Of a DNA stretch of 52,840 nt, positions 1-7,388 are shown in pieces. Every line of letters starts with the position of its first letter. Positions within the stretch are counted from its first letter, which is position 1. Origin of the DNA: Ramlibacter humi. GTDB taxonomy: Bacteria > Pseudomonadota > Gammaproteobacteria > Burkholderiales > Burkholderiaceae_C. The position numbers and the translations under genes are program-made. The stretch is from the NCBI RefSeq assembly GCF_004681975.1, contig NZ_SMLK01000012.1:1-52840 (forward strand), read 5' to 3'. Under the pieces are notes generated by a model, which saw only the letters and a list, made by a program, of their open reading frames with translations, searched no databases and was not told the DNA's origin.

Positions 1-40
1 TTGGCTGGCCCGTTTCTCTTTGCCATTGACCACTCTCTCC

Positions 41-104
41 GTTAGGTAAGAGTGTCAACGAAAACGAGGCAAGCTCCGCGTCCATGTCGAACAACCTGTT
101 AGAG
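41..104 (-). other. degenerate attC-like region at the 3' end of the first cassette
   Basis: Read on the minus strand, the box CTCTAAC (104 to 98) overlaps the stop codon of the 149-aa gene. It is the exact complement of the GTTAGAG box that opens the same cassette at 570-564, as expected when both boxes once formed one attC in a circular cassette. The distal box is unclear: GTTGACA (59 to 53) is a poor R' match. A further RYYYAAC-type box, ACCTAAC (47 to 41), follows and may belong to another site cut by the window edge. Confidence 0.45.
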
Positions 105-548
105 CGCGGCGCCTTGAAGAATGCGAGACGCATACACGCTTACCAAACTTGCTGTGAATGTGGCAATTCCGAGACCAAACGTTCCAAGCATGCCCCAGAA
201 GAACCGCCAAGTTGCTTTGCCAAGAAGATTCGCAGTATTCGACAACTCTGCGATTGCTTGCGGCGTTGCAGACTCCTGTCGGCTTCGCACAACCTGGGCC
301 GTTGCTCGGAAGTCGATAACACGCGAAATGACCATGCCTACAGCGAGCACGACGGAGACGAGGAGAAGGACAAGAGACGCGATGTAGAGGATTGCGTAGC
401 AGCCCTGTGGGGTGAATGTGGGCTCACGAAGGTAAGAAAGGACATATGCAAGCGCGCCGACGGAAAAGCCCGCGAACAGGTTGACTGTAAAGGAAAGTTG
501 GGTGATTGCCTGGCCTTGCCAGCGAACAAAGCGATCGTCGAGTTCCAT
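99..548 (-). CDS. small integral membrane protein in an integron cassette
   Basis: This encodes 149 aa of unknown function. Three hydrophobic segments are visible, at about residues 18-40, 49-74 and 112-141, so it is probably an inner-membrane protein. A polar stretch (about 75-110) lies between the second and third. The ATG start has a GGGAG ribosome-binding site about 9 nt upstream. The gene begins 16 nt after a GTTAGAG core box, and its TAA stop lies inside a CTCTAAC box. Tight packing between recombination boxes is typical of integron gene cassettes. No family is recognised, as is usual for cassette genes. The coding call is firm from the membrane pattern and the RBS. Confidence 0.8.
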   Translation of the reverse strand: MELDDRFVRWQGQAITQLSFTVNLFAGFSVGALAYVLSYLREPTFTPQGCYAILYIASLVLLLVSVVLAVGMVISRVIDFRATAQVVRSRQESATPQAIAELSNTANLLGKATWRFFWGMLGTFGLGIATFTASLVSVYASRILQGAAL

Positions 549-563
549 GAGCGTCTCCCTGCG

Positions 564-625
564 CTCTAACGTAAAGGTGACCGGCCCCTTGCCGCAACGT
601 GTCCGAGTCGGCCGACCTGTTAGAC
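564..625 (-). other. attC recombination site between two cassettes
   Basis: On the minus strand this 62-nt element begins with GTCTAAC (625 to 619, matching RYYYAAC) and ends with GTTAGAG (570 to 564, GTTRRRY with the last base off). Between them are two imperfectly complementary arms containing GGTCGGCC and GGCCGGTCACC. The size and end boxes fit the attC class. The last base of the R' box comes from the next cassette, and GTTAGAG is the exact complement of that cassette's own 3' box. The preceding cassette likewise opens with GTTAGAC and closes with GTCTAAC. This double match is strong evidence for site-specific cassette insertion. Confidence 0.8.
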
Positions 626-970
626 GTCACCGGCCGCAACCCTCCGCCGTGCGTCGTTCCTCTCGGACGACTGGCGCTCGATCTGCACCACCAAGTCTTG
701 GATCTTTCGCATCCACTCCGAACCGATCTGCTGCTTCTTCTGGAACGTGCGGGCAAACTCCTTCCCAGTCTTGAACGGAATGACCAGAGCCTCGCTTTCC
801 ATGCCATCAAGAGCGAGCCGAATTTCGAACGACTCATCCTTCTGCATCACTGACACCGCAGGGAAGCCGGCGAAGACGAAGTTGTTCACGTGCAGGTCGT
901 GGAGCAATGCCGCCGCCACGGCGCCAACCACCTCGTTAGTGGCGAACCCATGCTGTGCGTAGTAGGTCAC
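620..970 (-). CDS. hypothetical protein in an integron cassette
   Basis: This encodes 116 aa, is soluble with no membrane segment, and matches no family I recognise. The N-terminal half is mixed (MTYYAQHGFATNEVVG, then an alanine-rich helix) and the C-terminal third is charged and helical (KTGKEFARTFQKKQQ). The chosen start is GTG at 970, preceded by GAGGAG 8 nt upstream on the minus strand. The 5' untranslated part begins at the cassette box GTTAGAC (1003-997), and the TAA stop is embedded in the R'' box of the attC. It is co-oriented with the next cassette gene, so both would be read from a promoter to the right of position 1003. Confidence 0.7.
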   Translation of the reverse strand: MTYYAQHGFATNEVVGAVAAALLHDLHVNNFVFAGFPAVSVMQKDESFEIRLALDGMESEALVIPFKTGKEFARTFQKKQQIGSEWMRKIQDLVVQIERQSSERNDARRRVAAGDV

Positions 971-996
971 TTATGTCTCCTCGATGTTTGTGTGAC

Positions 997-1003
997 GTCT
1001 AAC
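997..1003 (-). other. 5' core box of the rightmost cassette
   Basis: GTTAGAC on the minus strand (1003 to 997) matches GTTRRRY and is the exact complement of the GTCTAAC box at the cassette's other end (625-619). The sequence before it ends TTAC-GTTAGA, as does the upstream side of the attC at 564-570 (TTTAC-GTTAGA). This suggests another attC lies to the right, but I cannot find its R'' partner box within 1004-1150. Confidence 0.6.
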
Positions 1004-1418
1004 GTAATTTGGAGCGCGTTTCGGAACCTGCAAACCCGCACGTGCCGAATAAACTCGCCGTTACGGCGAGCGCAAGTGTCTGATCTGGCACGGCTTCTTA
1101 GCTCCCCGCGGTCATTTAGGTGCGACTATACGCAGACCGAAATGCCATGCAAGCAAACCACTCACAAGCAGGCACTTAGTGCCTTGCGTTCTCTCGCTAC
1201 CGTCACTTGGTCGGCCAAGACTTGCCACGAAGGGCGCACTTGCATCGTCTGCGCGGGATGCCGAGGTGCTGAGTCGCCACGATGCAGGCCCGGGCTGGGG
1301 GAGGTCTCTTGCACGAAAGATCAGGGGGAATGACCGAGCGGCGGTAAGCCGCGATCAGGAGGACATTCGTGCAAGAGACCTCCCCCAGCCCGGGCCGGCC
1401 AGTTCGCGCGAACTTGAA
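1004..1418. other. gene-free interval between cassette array and ruvC
   Basis: No convincing reading frame is seen on either strand. In particular there is no integrase gene, although an intact integron would have intI at this end given the cassette orientation. The interval contains a small perfect palindrome, CGCCGTTACGGCG (about 1062-1074), and the large inverted repeat described separately. Confidence 0.6.
1287..1396. repeat. perfect 31-bp inverted repeat with 48-bp loop
   Basis: The left arm 1287-1317 and right arm 1366-1396 are exact reverse complements over 31 bp, GC-rich at the outer end (GGCCCGGGCTGGGGGAGG). The 48-bp centre holds a smaller hairpin (GCGGC-GGTAA-GCCGC) and two near-identical direct copies of GATCAGG. 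The element starts 22 bp beyond the ruvC stop codon, so it may end ruvC transcription, but there is no T-run. It could also be a duplicated non-coding repeat or a small miniature element. Confidence 0.85.
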
Positions 1419-1967
1419 TCAGTACGCCCGACCAGCGCGATAAGCGCCCGTGGTCTTCTTCGTAGTAGCCGTGGCACCGGCGATGCGCGAAATCGACGCC
1501 CCCACATGCGCATGCGTGATCGCCAAGCCCAACGCATCCGCCGCGTCCTTGCCCGGCACGCCCGGCAATTTCAGCAGCCGCTTCACCATCTCCTGCACTT
1601 CCGCCTTACCCGCCCGGCCATAGCCCGCCACCGCCTGCTTCATCTGCAGCGCGGTGTATTCCGCGACGGGCAGCGCGCAAGCCACCAGCGCGGTGACGCA
1701 GGCGCCGCGCGCCTGGCCCAGCAGCAGCGTGGCCTGCGGGTTGACGTTGACGAAGACGATCTCCACCGAAGCCGCGTCGGGCTGGTAGCGGTCGCGCACC
1801 TCGGTGATGCCGTCGAACAGCACCTTCAGCCGCGCGGGCAGGTCGCCGCGCTCGATGTGGCCCGTGGTGATGGTGCCGCTGGCGACGTACTGCAGCGCGT
1901 GGCCGTCCACGTCGACCACGCCGAAGCCGGTGGTCTGCAAGCCGGGATCGATGCCGAGGATGCGCAT
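1419..1967 (-). CDS. ruvC: crossover junction endodeoxyribonuclease RuvC
   Basis: This is the Holliday-junction resolvase of recombinational repair, acting with the RuvAB branch-migration motor. It is 182 aa, the usual length. The start is the ATG opening MRILGIDPG, the conserved RuvC N-terminus; upstream in-frame codons are not conserved. The four acidic metal ligands are visible as D7 (GIDPG), E69 (SVEIVFVN), D141 and D144 ([10 protein letters not shown]), matching the E. coli pattern. The C-terminal 30 residues are basic and variable. ruvA and ruvB are not adjacent on this side. A TAGACT hexamer lies 10 nt before the start codon. Confidence 0.97.
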   Translation of the reverse strand: MRILGIDPGLQTTGFGVVDVDGHALQYVASGTITTGHIERGDLPARLKVLFDGITEVRDRYQPDAASVEIVFVNVNPQATLLLGQARGACVTALVACALPVAEYTALQMKQAVAGYGRAGKAEVQEMVKRLLKLPGVPGKDAADALGLAITHAHVGASISRIAGATATTKKTTGAYRAGRAY

Positions 1968-1977
1968 GGGTGCCCCG

Positions 1978-1983
1978 AGTCTA
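1978..1983 (-). promoter_or_regulatory. candidate -10 element of ruvC
   Basis: TAGACT on the minus strand lies 10 nt before the ruvC ATG. It is one of several such hexamers placed just before start codons in this window. No strong -35 is seen. Confidence 0.4.
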
Positions 1984-2103
1984 GCCGCGCGAATGCGGCC
2001 AGGCCTGTGGCTTTCCTGGCGGTCGCCGCGACCGGGGAAAACCCTTTCGGGCGCGATTCGCAGCGGCAGATACGATCCGGCGAGACCCACGCAGCTTCAC
2101 CGG

Positions 2104-3132
2104 ATGCCCACCAGCCCCGCGATGCCCGAGCCGCCCGTCCTGCGCGGCCTCCTGCGAACCATGCTGCGCATCCGCGCGTTCGAAGACGCCGCCGAAGAAG
2201 CCAGTCAGGGCGGCGTCAGCGCCTACGGCCAGTCCTCCGACGGCAAGGCGCGCGTGCGGGGGCCGCTGCACCTGTCCACCGGGCAGGAAGCCGTCGCCGC
2301 CGGCGTGTGCGCCCACCTGCGGCGCGATGACTACCTCACCTCCACGCACCGCGGCCACGGCCACACGCTGGCCAAGGGCGCCGATCCCGCGCGCATGATG
2401 GCCGAGCTGTTCGGCAAGGCCACGGGCTGCAACGGCGGCCGCGGCGGCTCCATGCACATCGCCGATTTCTCGGTGGGCATGCTGGGCGCCAACGGCGTGG
2501 TGGCGGCGGGCCTGCCCATCGCGGTGGGCGCGGCGCACGCGCAGAAGCTGGCCGGCGGCGACGCCATCACCTGCTGCTTCTTCGGCGATGGCGCCATCAA
2601 CCGCGGCCCTTTCCTCGAAGCGCTGAACTGGGCCCGCATCCATTCGCTGCCGGTGCTGTTCGTCTGCGAAGACAACCGCTGGAGCGCCACCACCGCGACG
2701 GCGCCGATGACGGCGGGCGAGGGCGCTTCGGCGCGTGCGCGGTCGCTCGACGTGCCCGCGACGCCGGTGGACGGCAACGACGTGGCCGCCGTGTGGCGCG
2801 CCGCGGGCGAGCTCGTGGCGCAGATTCGCGCCGGCTCGGGCCCGCGCCTGCTGCACGCGACGACGTACCGATTGAAGGGCCACGTGTCGGTCGATCCGGC
2901 GAAGTACCGCGACCCGGCGGAAGTGGAAGCCGCGCTGCGCGACGATCCGCTGGTGCATGCCATCGCCACGTATCGCGCCGCGGGCGGCAGCGAACAGGAC
3001 GTGCGCACGCTGGAAACCGAAGCCCGCGACGAAATCTTCGCCGCGGTGAAAGCGGCCGGCGATGCGCCCTGGCCCGATGCGGCCGCCGCCTTCACCGAAG
3101 TGCAGACCACGGGAGCCGGCACATGGTTCTGA
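2104..3132 (+). CDS. thiamine-pyrophosphate-dependent dehydrogenase E1 component, alpha subunit
   Basis: This is a 342-aa alpha subunit of an alpha2beta2 E1 enzyme, of the acetoin dehydrogenase/branched-chain 2-oxo acid type. It decarboxylates its substrate on TPP. The TPP/Mg motif starts at GDG (161-163) and ends 27 residues later in EDN (189-191); most relatives have ENN there. The phosphorylation-loop region (THRGHGHTLAKG, from 81) and the GGRGGSMH motif are intact. Starts are possible at 2104 (ATG) or 2122 (ATG). A TACGAT hexamer at 2071 may be the operon's -10. The gene overlaps the beta subunit by 10 nt. Substrate is not determined by sequence, and no E2 or E3 gene follows. Confidence 0.9.
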   Translation: MPTSPAMPEPPVLRGLLRTMLRIRAFEDAAEEASQGGVSAYGQSSDGKARVRGPLHLSTGQEAVAAGVCAHLRRDDYLTSTHRGHGHTLAKGADPARMMAELFGKATGCNGGRGGSMHIADFSVGMLGANGVVAAGLPIAVGAAHAQKLAGGDAITCCFFGDGAINRGPFLEALNWARIHSLPVLFVCEDNRWSATTATAPMTAGEGASARARSLDVPATPVDGNDVAAVWRAAGELVAQIRAGSGPRLLHATTYRLKGHVSVDPAKYRDPAEVEAALRDDPLVHAIATYRAAGGSEQDVRTLETEARDEIFAAVKAAGDAPWPDAAAAFTEVQTTGAGTWF

Positions 3133-4100
3133 GCGCCGACCTCGGCTGCGCGCAAGCCGCCGCGCTGGCCGTGCAGCATGCGATGGAAGCCGACTCTCGC
3201 GTGGTGGTGCTGGGCGAGGACGTGGGCCGCGGCGGCATCTTCGGCCAGTACGCGGGGTTGCAGCAGCGCTTCGGCGCTGCACGCGTGATCGACACGCCGA
3301 TCTCCGAAGCCACCATCCTGGGCGCCGGCGTGGGCATGGCACTGGCTGGTATGCGCCCGGTGGTCGAGATGCGCGTGGTGGACTTCGCGCTCTGCGCCAT
3401 GGACGAAGTGGTCAACCAGGCTGCCAAAAACCGCTTCATGTTCGGCGGCCAGGGCCGCGTGCCGGTGGTGATGCGCATGCCCATCGGCATCTGGGATTCT
3501 TCCGCCGCGCAGCACTCGCAATCGCTGGAAGCGTGGTTCGCGCACGTGCCCGGCCTGGTGGTGTGTTGTCCGTCGACGCCGCAGGACGCCTATGGGCTGC
3601 TGCGCACTGCCATCGATGCCGAAGACCCGGTGGTGTTCATGGAACACAAGACGCTGTGGGGCGTGCAGGGTCCGGTTGACCCGTCGCAAGCGTCGCCGCT
3701 GGGCAAGGCCCGCACGGTGCGCGCCGGTGGTGATCTCACCCTGGTCAGCTGGAGCCGGCAGGTGCACCTGTGCGAGCAGGCTTGCGAAACGCTCGCCGCG
3801 CAAGGCGTGCAGGTGGATCTCATCGACCTTCGCACGCTGTGGCCGTGGGACCGCGAAGCGGTGCTGGCCTCTTGCGCACGCACGGGCCGGTTGCTCGTCG
3901 TGCACGAGGCGGTGCAGGTCGCGGGATTCGGCGCGGAGATCGCCGCCACCGCGGCCGAGCACACCGGCTGCCGCGTGCGGCGCCTCGGCGCGCCGCGCAT
4001 CCCGGTGGGTTACGCGCCGGTGCTGGAAGCGCAATCGCGCATAGCGCCGCCGGTCATCGTCGATGCCGCCATCGCGCTGGTGCGAGGCGGTCGCACATGA
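3123..4100 (+). CDS. thiamine-pyrophosphate-dependent dehydrogenase E1 component, beta subunit
   Basis: This 325-aa partner of the alpha subunit supplies the pyrimidine-binding half of the TPP site. Conserved E1-beta features are the GEDVGRGGIFG opening, DTPISEATILGAGVGMAL, the aromatic segment around MRMPIGIWDSSAAQHSQSLE, and the transketolase C-terminal domain (VDLIDLRTLWPWD, then VVHEAVQVAGFG). ATG at 3123 lies inside the alpha gene's 3' end, and the stop overlaps the next ATG (ATGA), so the operon is translationally coupled. Acetoin-type E1 is the nearest guess; pyruvate and branched-chain oxo acids are alternatives. Confidence 0.92.
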   Translation: MVLSADLGCAQAAALAVQHAMEADSRVVVLGEDVGRGGIFGQYAGLQQRFGAARVIDTPISEATILGAGVGMALAGMRPVVEMRVVDFALCAMDEVVNQAAKNRFMFGGQGRVPVVMRMPIGIWDSSAAQHSQSLEAWFAHVPGLVVCCPSTPQDAYGLLRTAIDAEDPVVFMEHKTLWGVQGPVDPSQASPLGKARTVRAGGDLTLVSWSRQVHLCEQACETLAAQGVQVDLIDLRTLWPWDREAVLASCARTGRLLVVHEAVQVAGFGAEIAATAAEHTGCRVRRLGAPRIPVGYAPVLEAQSRIAPPVIVDAAIALVRGGRT

Positions 4101-4579
4101 AGCCGCAACGCCCGCCCTGGGAGGAGCGCATCGCCGTCTTCGGCCTCGCGCTGCTGCTGGTGATCACGCTCGCCAACGTGGTGACGCGCTACTTCACCGA
4201 CGAATCGTTCGCCTGGACCGAGGAGATCTCGGTGTTCCTGATGGTCGTGGTGACGCTCGCGGGCGCCGCGGCGGTGGGGCGGGGCGACCGCCACATCCGC
4301 ATCGAGTTCTTCGCCAACCGCCGCACGCCGGAAGGCGGGGAAGTGCCGCGCCGCGGCCTGAAGCTGCTGGGCACGGCCGCCACCACGTTCACCTTCCTGC
4401 TGCTGGCCGTGCTGTTCGGCCGCTGGGTCGCCGACCAGCTGAAGTACGCCGAGACGTCGATGGGCCTGGGCGTGCCGCTGTGGTGGTACGGCATCTTCAT
4501 CCCGCCGCTGTGCGTGGCCATCGCCGCGCGCGCCGCGATGGAGTTCCGCAAGGCGTGGCGAGGGGAGGGCGCGCAGTGA
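4097..4579 (+). CDS. TRAP transporter small membrane subunit (DctQ family)
   Basis: This 160-aa protein has four predicted membrane helices (about residues 13-31, 46-66, 93-115 and 127-147). It also has the family pattern of an N-terminal FGLALLLVITLANVVTRY helix followed by FAWTEEISVFLMVVVTLAGAA. DctQ proteins pack against the large DctM subunit in sodium-driven TRAP importers. The gene overlaps the E1-beta stop and the next GTG start. Being between E1 and the rest of the transporter suggests the importer brings in the E1 substrate or its precursor. Confidence 0.92.
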   Translation: MKPQRPPWEERIAVFGLALLLVITLANVVTRYFTDESFAWTEEISVFLMVVVTLAGAAAVGRGDRHIRIEFFANRRTPEGGEVPRRGLKLLGTAATTFTFLLLAVLFGRWVADQLKYAETSMGLGVPLWWYGIFIPPLCVAIAARAAMEFRKAWRGEGAQ

Positions 4580-5874
4580 TCGCCACCCTGCTGCTCGTCT
4601 CCTTCGTCACGCTGCTGCTGCTGGGCGTGCCCATCGCGGTGGGGCTGGTGCTCAGCGCCGCGCTGTGCATCGTCGCCGCGAACCTCGACACGCAGTACTT
4701 CGGCCTGATGGCCGCGCCGCAGAACTTCTATTCCGCCGTCGCCAAGTACCCGCTGCTGGCGCTGCCGATGTTCGTGCTGGTGGGCTCCATCTTCGACCGT
4801 TCCGGCGTGGCGCAGCGCATGGTCACGTTCGCCATCGCGTGCGTGGGCCGCGGTCCCGGCATGCTGCCGACGGTGGCCATCATCGTGGCGATGGTGCTGG
4901 GCGGCATCAGCGGCTCGGGGCCGGCCAACGCCGCGGCCGTGGGCGGCGTGATGATCGCGGCGATGGCCAAGGCCGGTTACCCGGCGCCGTTCTCCGCCAC
5001 CGTCGTCGGCGCCGCGGCGGCCACCGACATCCTCATCCCGCCTTCCATCGCGTTCGTGGTCTACAGCGTGCTGGTACCGGGCGCGTCGGTGCCGGCGTTG
5101 TTCGCCGCCGGCATGATCCCCGGCGTGCTGGCCGGTGTGGCGCTCATCGCGCCGGCGATCTGGTTGTCACGCAAGCACGGCTTCGGCCAGGAGGAAGCGA
5201 AACTGCCCCGGCCGCCGTTCTGGCGCTCGCTGCGCGAAGCGGCCTGGGGCCTGGCCGCGCCGGTGCTGATCCTGGGCGGCATGCGCGTGGGCTGGTTCAC
5301 GCCGACCGAAGCGGCGGCCGTCGCCGTGGGTTACGGCCTGTTCGTCGGCATGGCCATCCACCGCACCATCGGCTGGCGCGATCTATACGGCATCTTCCGC
5401 GAGGCGGCCGAAATCTCCGCCGTCATCATGCTGATCCTGGCCGGCGCGGGCGTGTTCGCGTACGCCATCAACACACTGGGCGTGGCCGACCCGCTGGCCG
5501 TGTGGGTGAAAGCCGCCGGCATGGGCAGCAGCGGCACGCTGGCGCTGGTGCTGGTGGCCCTGCTGGTGCTGTCGATGTTCATCGACGGCGTATCGATCTT
5601 CCTGGTCTTCGTGCCGCTGCTGTACCCCATCGCCCAGGCCTTCCAGTGGAACCTGGTGTGGTTCGGCGTGCTGCTCACGCTGGTGGTGGCGAAGGCGCAG
5701 TTCACGCCGCCGCTGGCGGTGAACCTGATGGTCAGCTGCCGCATGGCCGGCGTGCCGATCGAAAGCACCGTGCCGTGGGTGCTCTGGTTCATCGTCAGTT
5801 TCCTCGTCATGATCGCGGCCGTGTTCTTCTACCCCGAGCTGGCGCTTTGGCTGCCGCGCCAGCTGGGTTATTGA
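4576..5874 (+). CDS. TRAP transporter large permease subunit (DctM family)
   Basis: This 432-aa, highly hydrophobic protein has about twelve membrane segments, the translocation subunit of a TRAP importer. Hallmarks are LPMFVLVGSIFDRSG, VLGGISGSGPANAAAVGG, AAAATDILIPPSIAFVVYSVL and FTPPLAVNLMVSCRMAGVP. The start is GTG at 4576, overlapping the DctQ stop and preceded by GAGGGGAGG. An ATG start would lose the first helix. Length is typical. Confidence 0.95.
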   Translation: MIATLLLVSFVTLLLLGVPIAVGLVLSAALCIVAANLDTQYFGLMAAPQNFYSAVAKYPLLALPMFVLVGSIFDRSGVAQRMVTFAIACVGRGPGMLPTVAIIVAMVLGGISGSGPANAAAVGGVMIAAMAKAGYPAPFSATVVGAAAATDILIPPSIAFVVYSVLVPGASVPALFAAGMIPGVLAGVALIAPAIWLSRKHGFGQEEAKLPRPPFWRSLREAAWGLAAPVLILGGMRVGWFTPTEAAAVAVGYGLFVGMAIHRTIGWRDLYGIFREAAEISAVIMLILAGAGVFAYAINTLGVADPLAVWVKAAGMGSSGTLALVLVALLVLSMFIDGVSIFLVFVPLLYPIAQAFQWNLVWFGVLLTLVVAKAQFTPPLAVNLMVSCRMAGVPIESTVPWVLWFIVSFLVMIAAVFFYPELALWLPRQLGY

Positions 5875-5903
5875 TCCCGCAGCCGACGACAGGAGACACC
5901 GCC

Positions 5904-6932
5904 ATGCAACGTCGCCAACTCCTTCCGCTTGCCGCCGGCGCCGCCGCGGCCGTCGCGCTGCCCCGCTTCGCGTGGGCGCAGGGCGCCTACAAGGCCGAGT
6001 ACAAGATGAGCACGGTCGTGCCGCCGGCTTTCGCCTGGGGCAAGGGCGGCGAGATCTTCGCCAACCTCGTGCGCGAGCGAACCAGTGGCCGCATCAACAT
6101 CAAGCAGTACCCCGGCGCCTCGCTGGTGCAGGGCCAGCAGGACCGCGAGTTCTCCGCCATGCGCCAGGGCGTGATCGACGTGCTTTGCGGCGCGCCCATC
6201 AACTGGAGCGGCACGGTGCGCGAGCTGTCGGCGTTCACGCTGCCTTTCCTGCTGCCCGACCACAAGGCGTACGACGCGGTGATCGGCAACACCGCGCTGA
6301 TGAACGAGTACTTCGACATGGTGCGCAAGGCCGGCGCCGAGCCGCTGGCCGTGGGCGAGACCGGCTACCGCCAGATCAGCAACAGCAAGCGGCCGATCCT
6401 CAAGCCCGACGACCTGAAGGGCATCAAGGTGCGCGTGGTCGGCAGCCCGATGTATGGCGAGATCATGAGCAGCATGGGCGCCAACCCCACTTTCATGAGC
6501 TGGGCCGATGCGCAGCCCGCGCTGGCTTCGGGCGCGGTGGACGCGCAGGAGAATCCGCTGGAAGTGTTCCTGGCCGCGAAGATCAACACGCTGGGCCAGA
6601 AGTACGTTACCAAGTGGAACTACTCCAACGACATCCTGCTGTACGCCATCGCCGCGCCGGTGTGGTCCAGCTGGACGCCGGCCGACCAGAAGATCGTGCG
6701 CGAGGCGGCACAGGACGCGGCCAGGCAGCAGATCACGCTGGTGCGCAAGCTGTTCGCCGAAGACGTGCAGGCCGTCAGCGCGCTGGGCGTGAACGTGCAC
6801 CAGCCCACGCCGGCCGAGATGCAGGAGTGGCAGGTCGCCACCCGCCGCACCTACGCGCGCTGGAAGGCGCAGATCCAGCCCACCTTCATCGGCAAGGTGG
6901 AAGAAGTGGTCGCCAAGACCCGCAAGGCTTGA
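5904..6932 (+). CDS. TRAP transporter substrate-binding protein (DctP family)
   Basis: This 342-aa periplasmic binding protein delivers substrate to the DctQM permease. The N-terminus MQRRQLLPLAAGAAAAVALPRFAWAQ is a signal peptide with an RRQLL twin-arginine-like motif and an AWA-Q cleavage site. Family segments include YPGASLVQGQQDREFSAMRQ, LKGIKVRVVGSPMYGEI, and WADAQPALASGAVDAQENPL with its ligand-contacting Asn. AGGAG (5891-5895) precedes the ATG at 5904. DctP genes of this family bind carboxylates, commonly 2-oxo or hydroxy acids, which would suit an adjacent 2-oxo acid dehydrogenase. Confidence 0.95.
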   Translation: MQRRQLLPLAAGAAAAVALPRFAWAQGAYKAEYKMSTVVPPAFAWGKGGEIFANLVRERTSGRINIKQYPGASLVQGQQDREFSAMRQGVIDVLCGAPINWSGTVRELSAFTLPFLLPDHKAYDAVIGNTALMNEYFDMVRKAGAEPLAVGETGYRQISNSKRPILKPDDLKGIKVRVVGSPMYGEIMSSMGANPTFMSWADAQPALASGAVDAQENPLEVFLAAKINTLGQKYVTKWNYSNDILLYAIAAPVWSSWTPADQKIVREAAQDAARQQITLVRKLFAEDVQAVSALGVNVHQPTPAEMQEWQVATRRTYARWKAQIQPTFIGKVEEVVAKTRKA

Positions 6933-6944
6933 CGCGCGAGAACC

Positions 6945-7388
6945 ATGGCTGAATCCCTGCCCGTCGACAGCTCGCTGTTCTTCAAGCTGGTGCGGGTGGT
7001 GAACCTCACCGCCCGCCCGTTCCACGACACCGTGGGCAAGGCCAACCACCTCACGCTCAACGAATGGCGGGCGATGGTGGTGCTGGCCTCGCACCCGGGC
7101 GTGGCGGCGGCCGACATCGCGGAATCCACCGGCCTGGACAAGATGGCCGTCAGCCGCGCCATCGCCGGCCTGGACAAGACGGGCCGGCTGGTGAAGAAGG
7201 AAGACCCGGGCGACCAGCGCCGCAGCCGGCTCTACCTGTCGGCGGAAGGGCAGCGCCTGTTCACGAAGGTGGGGCGCACCGCGAAAAAGCGCGAGGCCGA
7301 GTTGTTCAACGGCATCTCCGCCGAAGAGCTGGAAAGGTTCGGCGCCACCGCGGACAAGCTGGTGGCCGCCGTGCGCGGCTTGCGCTAG
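6945..7388 (+). CDS. MarR-family transcriptional regulator
   Basis: This 147-aa winged-helix regulator has the MarR core: a helix-turn-helix around VAAADIAESTGLDKMAVSRAIAGL and the wing KKEDPGDQRRSRLYLSAEG. It starts 12 nt after dctP and is probably the last gene of the catabolic operon, which it may autoregulate in response to substrate. Its stop overlaps the stop of the convergent cupin gene (CTAG, 7385-7388). The TGGTAAC/GTTACCA palindrome before the cupin gene is a candidate target. Confidence 0.93.
   Translation: MAESLPVDSSLFFKLVRVVNLTARPFHDTVGKANHLTLNEWRAMVVLASHPGVAAADIAESTGLDKMAVSRAIAGLDKTGRLVKKEDPGDQRRSRLYLSAEGQRLFTKVGRTAKKREAELFNGISAEELERFGATADKLVAAVRGLR

Noticed and set aside
1004-1080. 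Possible attI or complete attC to the right of the last cassette
   Set aside because: The GTTAGAC box is there, but no RYYYAAC partner or integrase-binding pattern can be found within a plausible distance, and no intI follows.
1179-2330. Long plus-strand open frame (383 codons) across the ruvC region
   Set aside because: It is antisense to ruvC, arginine-rich and of low complexity, the usual by-product of high GC; ruvC motifs on the other strand are unambiguous.
1981-4034. Long minus-strand open frames opposite the E1 alpha and beta genes
   Set aside because: The products are His/Arg/Ala-rich with no domain, while the plus strand carries complete TPP-enzyme motifs.
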